Shown: piece after piece, positions 62,225 to 64,000 of the stretch
Position numbering within the stretch: the first letter of the stretch is position 1
Layout: every line of letters begins with the position of its first letter
Origin: Gemmobacter fulvus
GTDB lineage: Bacteria > Pseudomonadota > Alphaproteobacteria > Rhodobacterales > Rhodobacteraceae
Direction: 5' to 3'
DNA: 64,000 bases
Assembly: GCF_018798885.1 (NCBI RefSeq)
Contig: NZ_CP076361.1
Location: 2,075,501 to 2,139,500, forward strand
Made by a program: the position numbers and the translations under genes
The notes under the pieces: model-generated
The model's database searches: none
The model's input: the letters and a program-made list of their open reading frames with translations, nothing else
What the model was told of the DNA's origin: nothing

Positions 62225-63162
62225 TGCAGATGCTGGATCACGCCGCCATTGACGCACGGCTGGACTGGCCTGCGCTGATCGCCGCGCTGCGGGCGGCCTT
62301 CGCGGGCAATGCCATCACCGCCCCGCCGCGCCAGACGCTGACCATCGACCTGCCCGACGGGCAGACGGCCTCGCTGCTGCTGATGCCGGCATGGGAGGCG
62401 GGCAAGGCCATCGGGGTGAAGGTGGTCACGTTCTTTCCCGGCAATGCCGCACAGGGCAAAGCCACGATCAACGCGGGCTATCTGCTGTTTGATGGCGCAG
62501 ACGGGCGGATGCAGGCCGTTCTGGACGGCGATTCCCTGACTGCGCGGCGCACGGCGGCGGCCTCGGCACTGGCGGCGGATTATCTGGCGCGGCCGGATGC
62601 GCGGGTGCTGTTGGTCGCAGGAACCGGGCAACTGTCCGAAGAGGCGGCGCTGGCCCATTCTGCCGTGCGCCGCTATGACCGCGTGCTGATCTGGGGGCGC
62701 ACAACCGACAAGGCGCAGCAGATCGTGGCGCGGCTGAAGGCGCAGGGCCTTGCCGCCGAAACCTGCCTTGATCTGGAGGCAGGCGCGCGCGGCGCGGATG
62801 TCATCTGCACCGTCACCGCCTCGACCGTGCCGCTGATCCGGGGCGACTGGCTGCGCCCCGGCAGCCATCTGGATCTGATTGGTGCCTTCAAGCCGGACAT
62901 GCGCGAATGTGACACGCAGGCCATCGTTCAGGCGCAGATCTTCGTCGACAGCCGCGCCGGGGCGCTGCTGGCCGGGGATCTGGCACAGCCTTTGGCCGCA
63001 GGCGCGATCACCGACACCGATGTTCTGGCCGATCTGGCCGAGCTGGTGCAGGGCGGCCATCCGGGCCGCCGTGATGCCACGGCGCGTACCGTGTTCAAAT
63101 CCGCCGGGATGGCGCTGGAAGACCTTGCCGCCGCCATGCTGGCACAGGACGGATCAGCATAG
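62224..63162 (+). CDS. Ornithine cyclodeaminase/mu-crystallin-family enzyme
   Basis: 312 residues with the family pattern KVVTFFPGNAAQGKATIN and DGDSLTARRTAAASALAADY, then the NAD-binding ARVLLVAGTGQLSEEAALAHS and HLDLIGAFKPDMREC. Members include ornithine cyclodeaminase, alanine dehydrogenase and delta-1-pyrroline-2-carboxylate reductase. Following an amidohydrolase, it could deaminate or reduce the freed amino acid. It overlaps the convergent LysR stop by nine bases. Confidence 0.87.
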   Translation: MQMLDHAAIDARLDWPALIAALRAAFAGNAITAPPRQTLTIDLPDGQTASLLLMPAWEAGKAIGVKVVTFFPGNAAQGKATINAGYLLFDGADGRMQAVLDGDSLTARRTAAASALAADYLARPDARVLLVAGTGQLSEEAALAHSAVRRYDRVLIWGRTTDKAQQIVARLKAQGLAAETCLDLEAGARGADVICTVTASTVPLIRGDWLRPGSHLDLIGAFKPDMRECDTQAIVQAQIFVDSRAGALLAGDLAQPLAAGAITDTDVLADLAELVQGGHPGRRDATARTVFKSAGMALEDLAAAMLAQDGSA

Positions 63163-64000
63163 ATCCGGATAAAGTTGCAGAAGTTCGTCGAGCAGATCGA
63201 CGAACTTCTGTTCCGGCACCGTCAATGGGGTGGCGGGGTGGCGCACCATGAAGACATCCGCCCCCAGCGGCTGATCGGTGAAGCGCAGCGGCCAGAGCTG
63301 CCCCCGCTCCACCTCATCCGTCACGGCCATCAGCGGCAGGATGCCGATGCCAAGGCCCGACACGATCATCCGGCGCACCTCCTCCAGATTATGGCTCGAT
63401 CCGCTGATGCGGTTGCCAAGGCCGACGCCGTCGCGCAGCATCACCATCGGCTCCAGCCCCATGCCTTCGGTGGCGCAGGTGAAGGCGACAAAGGGTTCCT
63501 GTTGCAGGTCACGGGCGGTCACATCCGTCTGGCCGAACAGCCGGTGTTCGGCCCCGCAGAACACCACGAATTCTTCACGGAACAGCAGCTTGCAATCGAG
63601 GTTGATGATCGGCTTCGTCAGCAGGCACAGCCCGATCCCGGTCTTTTCCTGCGTGATGCGGCGCAGAGTTTCCTGGCTGTTCTGCACTTCGATCCGCCAG
63701 GTGATCGACGGGTTGCGCTGGTGGTAAAGCCGCAGCGCCTCGTCCACCAGCGGCGAGCAGAGATTGCTGATGATCTGCAAGCGCAGCTCGCCATAATCCT
63801 CGTCATTGCGGTCTTCGGTCAGCACCGCGATCCGGTCGACACAGCGGAAAATCTCGGCACATTCCTGATAGATCCGCTCGCCGCGCAGGGTCAGGGCGAA
63901 ATGGCGGCTGTCGCGGAACACCAGCTGGCAACCAAGCTGTTCTTCCAGCCGCTGCAAGGCGAGGCTGACGGAGGGCTGGCTCATGTTCAGCCGCTTGGCG
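63154..64000 (-). CDS. LysR-family regulator, 5' end beyond the window
   Basis: At least 282 residues. The helix-turn-helix is visible from the window edge (RLNMSQPSVSLALQRLEEQL), followed by the effector domain with LRLQIISNLCSPLVDEALRL. The frame is open to base 64000, so the ATG at 63984 is internal to the DNA-binding domain and the start lies outside. It is convergent with and overlaps the operon it probably controls. Confidence 0.9.
   Translation of the reverse strand, partial: AKRLNMSQPSVSLALQRLEEQLGCQLVFRDSRHFALTLRGERIYQECAEIFRCVDRIAVLTEDRNDEDYGELRLQIISNLCSPLVDEALRLYHQRNPSITWRIEVQNSQETLRRITQEKTGIGLCLLTKPIINLDCKLLFREEFVVFCGAEHRLFGQTDVTARDLQQEPFVAFTCATEGMGLEPMVMLRDGVGLGNRISGSSHNLEEVRRMIVSGLGIGILPLMAVTDEVERGQLWPLRFTDQPLGADVFMVRHPATPLTVPEQKFVDLLDELLQLYPDLC

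Overview
The window looks like chromosomal DNA of a high-GC alphaproteobacterium, most likely Rhodobacteraceae (Rhodobacter/Paracoccus/Gemmobacter-like). The grounds are the dense ATGA/GTGA-overlapped operons, the fla2-style flhA-fliR-flhB order, TRAP and type-1-binding-protein sugar ABC transporters, and Lrp/leucine-dehydrogenase pairs. No species can be named from the sequence alone.

Layout. 1-4.3 kb: xylose operon (xylH-xylG-xylB-xylA) closed by a strong terminator. 4.5-10 kb: a CoxG-like protein, then a flagellar export operon (lytic transglycosylase, flhA, fliR, flhB, FliJ-like coil). 10-14 kb, minus strand: a signalling set (molybdopterin-fold secreted protein, hybrid histidine kinase, LuxR-type response regulator). 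14-18.6 kb: an N-methylproline demethylase-like flavoprotein divergent from a TetR regulator across a perfect palindrome, then leucine dehydrogenase divergent from an Lrp regulator.

The middle third is accessory DNA at a tRNA-Ser(TGA). Element 1 (18775-28915, about 10.1 kb) is bounded by a 16-bp direct repeat of the tRNA 3' end. It carries a P4-type integrase, an AlpA-like regulator, a VapE/D5-like helicase, an iteron-rich origin-like region and a dam-com-dcm modification operon, but no capsid or tail genes, so it resembles a phage satellite. Element 2 (about 29-40.4 kb) holds a variant DISARM-type defence locus: drmB, drmA, a PIN-like protein, an XRE-ImmA/IrrE regulator/protease, a small ABM-like protein and the C-terminal stub of a drmMI-like DNA methylase. 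The methylase is cut by an intact IS5/IS427-type insertion sequence with TA flanks and a -1 frameshift transposase. A serine recombinase-DUF2924-HTH cassette lies beyond the IS.

40.8-50.2 kb: a carbohydrate operon (SorC regulator, binding protein, ATPase, permease, PfkB kinase, GH65 phosphorylase, beta-phosphoglucomutase), best read as uptake and phosphorolysis of an alpha-glucoside. 50.3-57.6 kb: VWA/PAN protein, AraC regulator, SH3 protein, an AceE/transketolase-like enzyme divergent from an Lrp regulator, and a PHB-depolymerase-type esterase. 57.8-64 kb: TRAP transporter, cupin, amidohydrolase and ornithine-cyclodeaminase-type enzyme with a LysR regulator that runs off the window, probably one catabolic operon for an amino-acid derivative.
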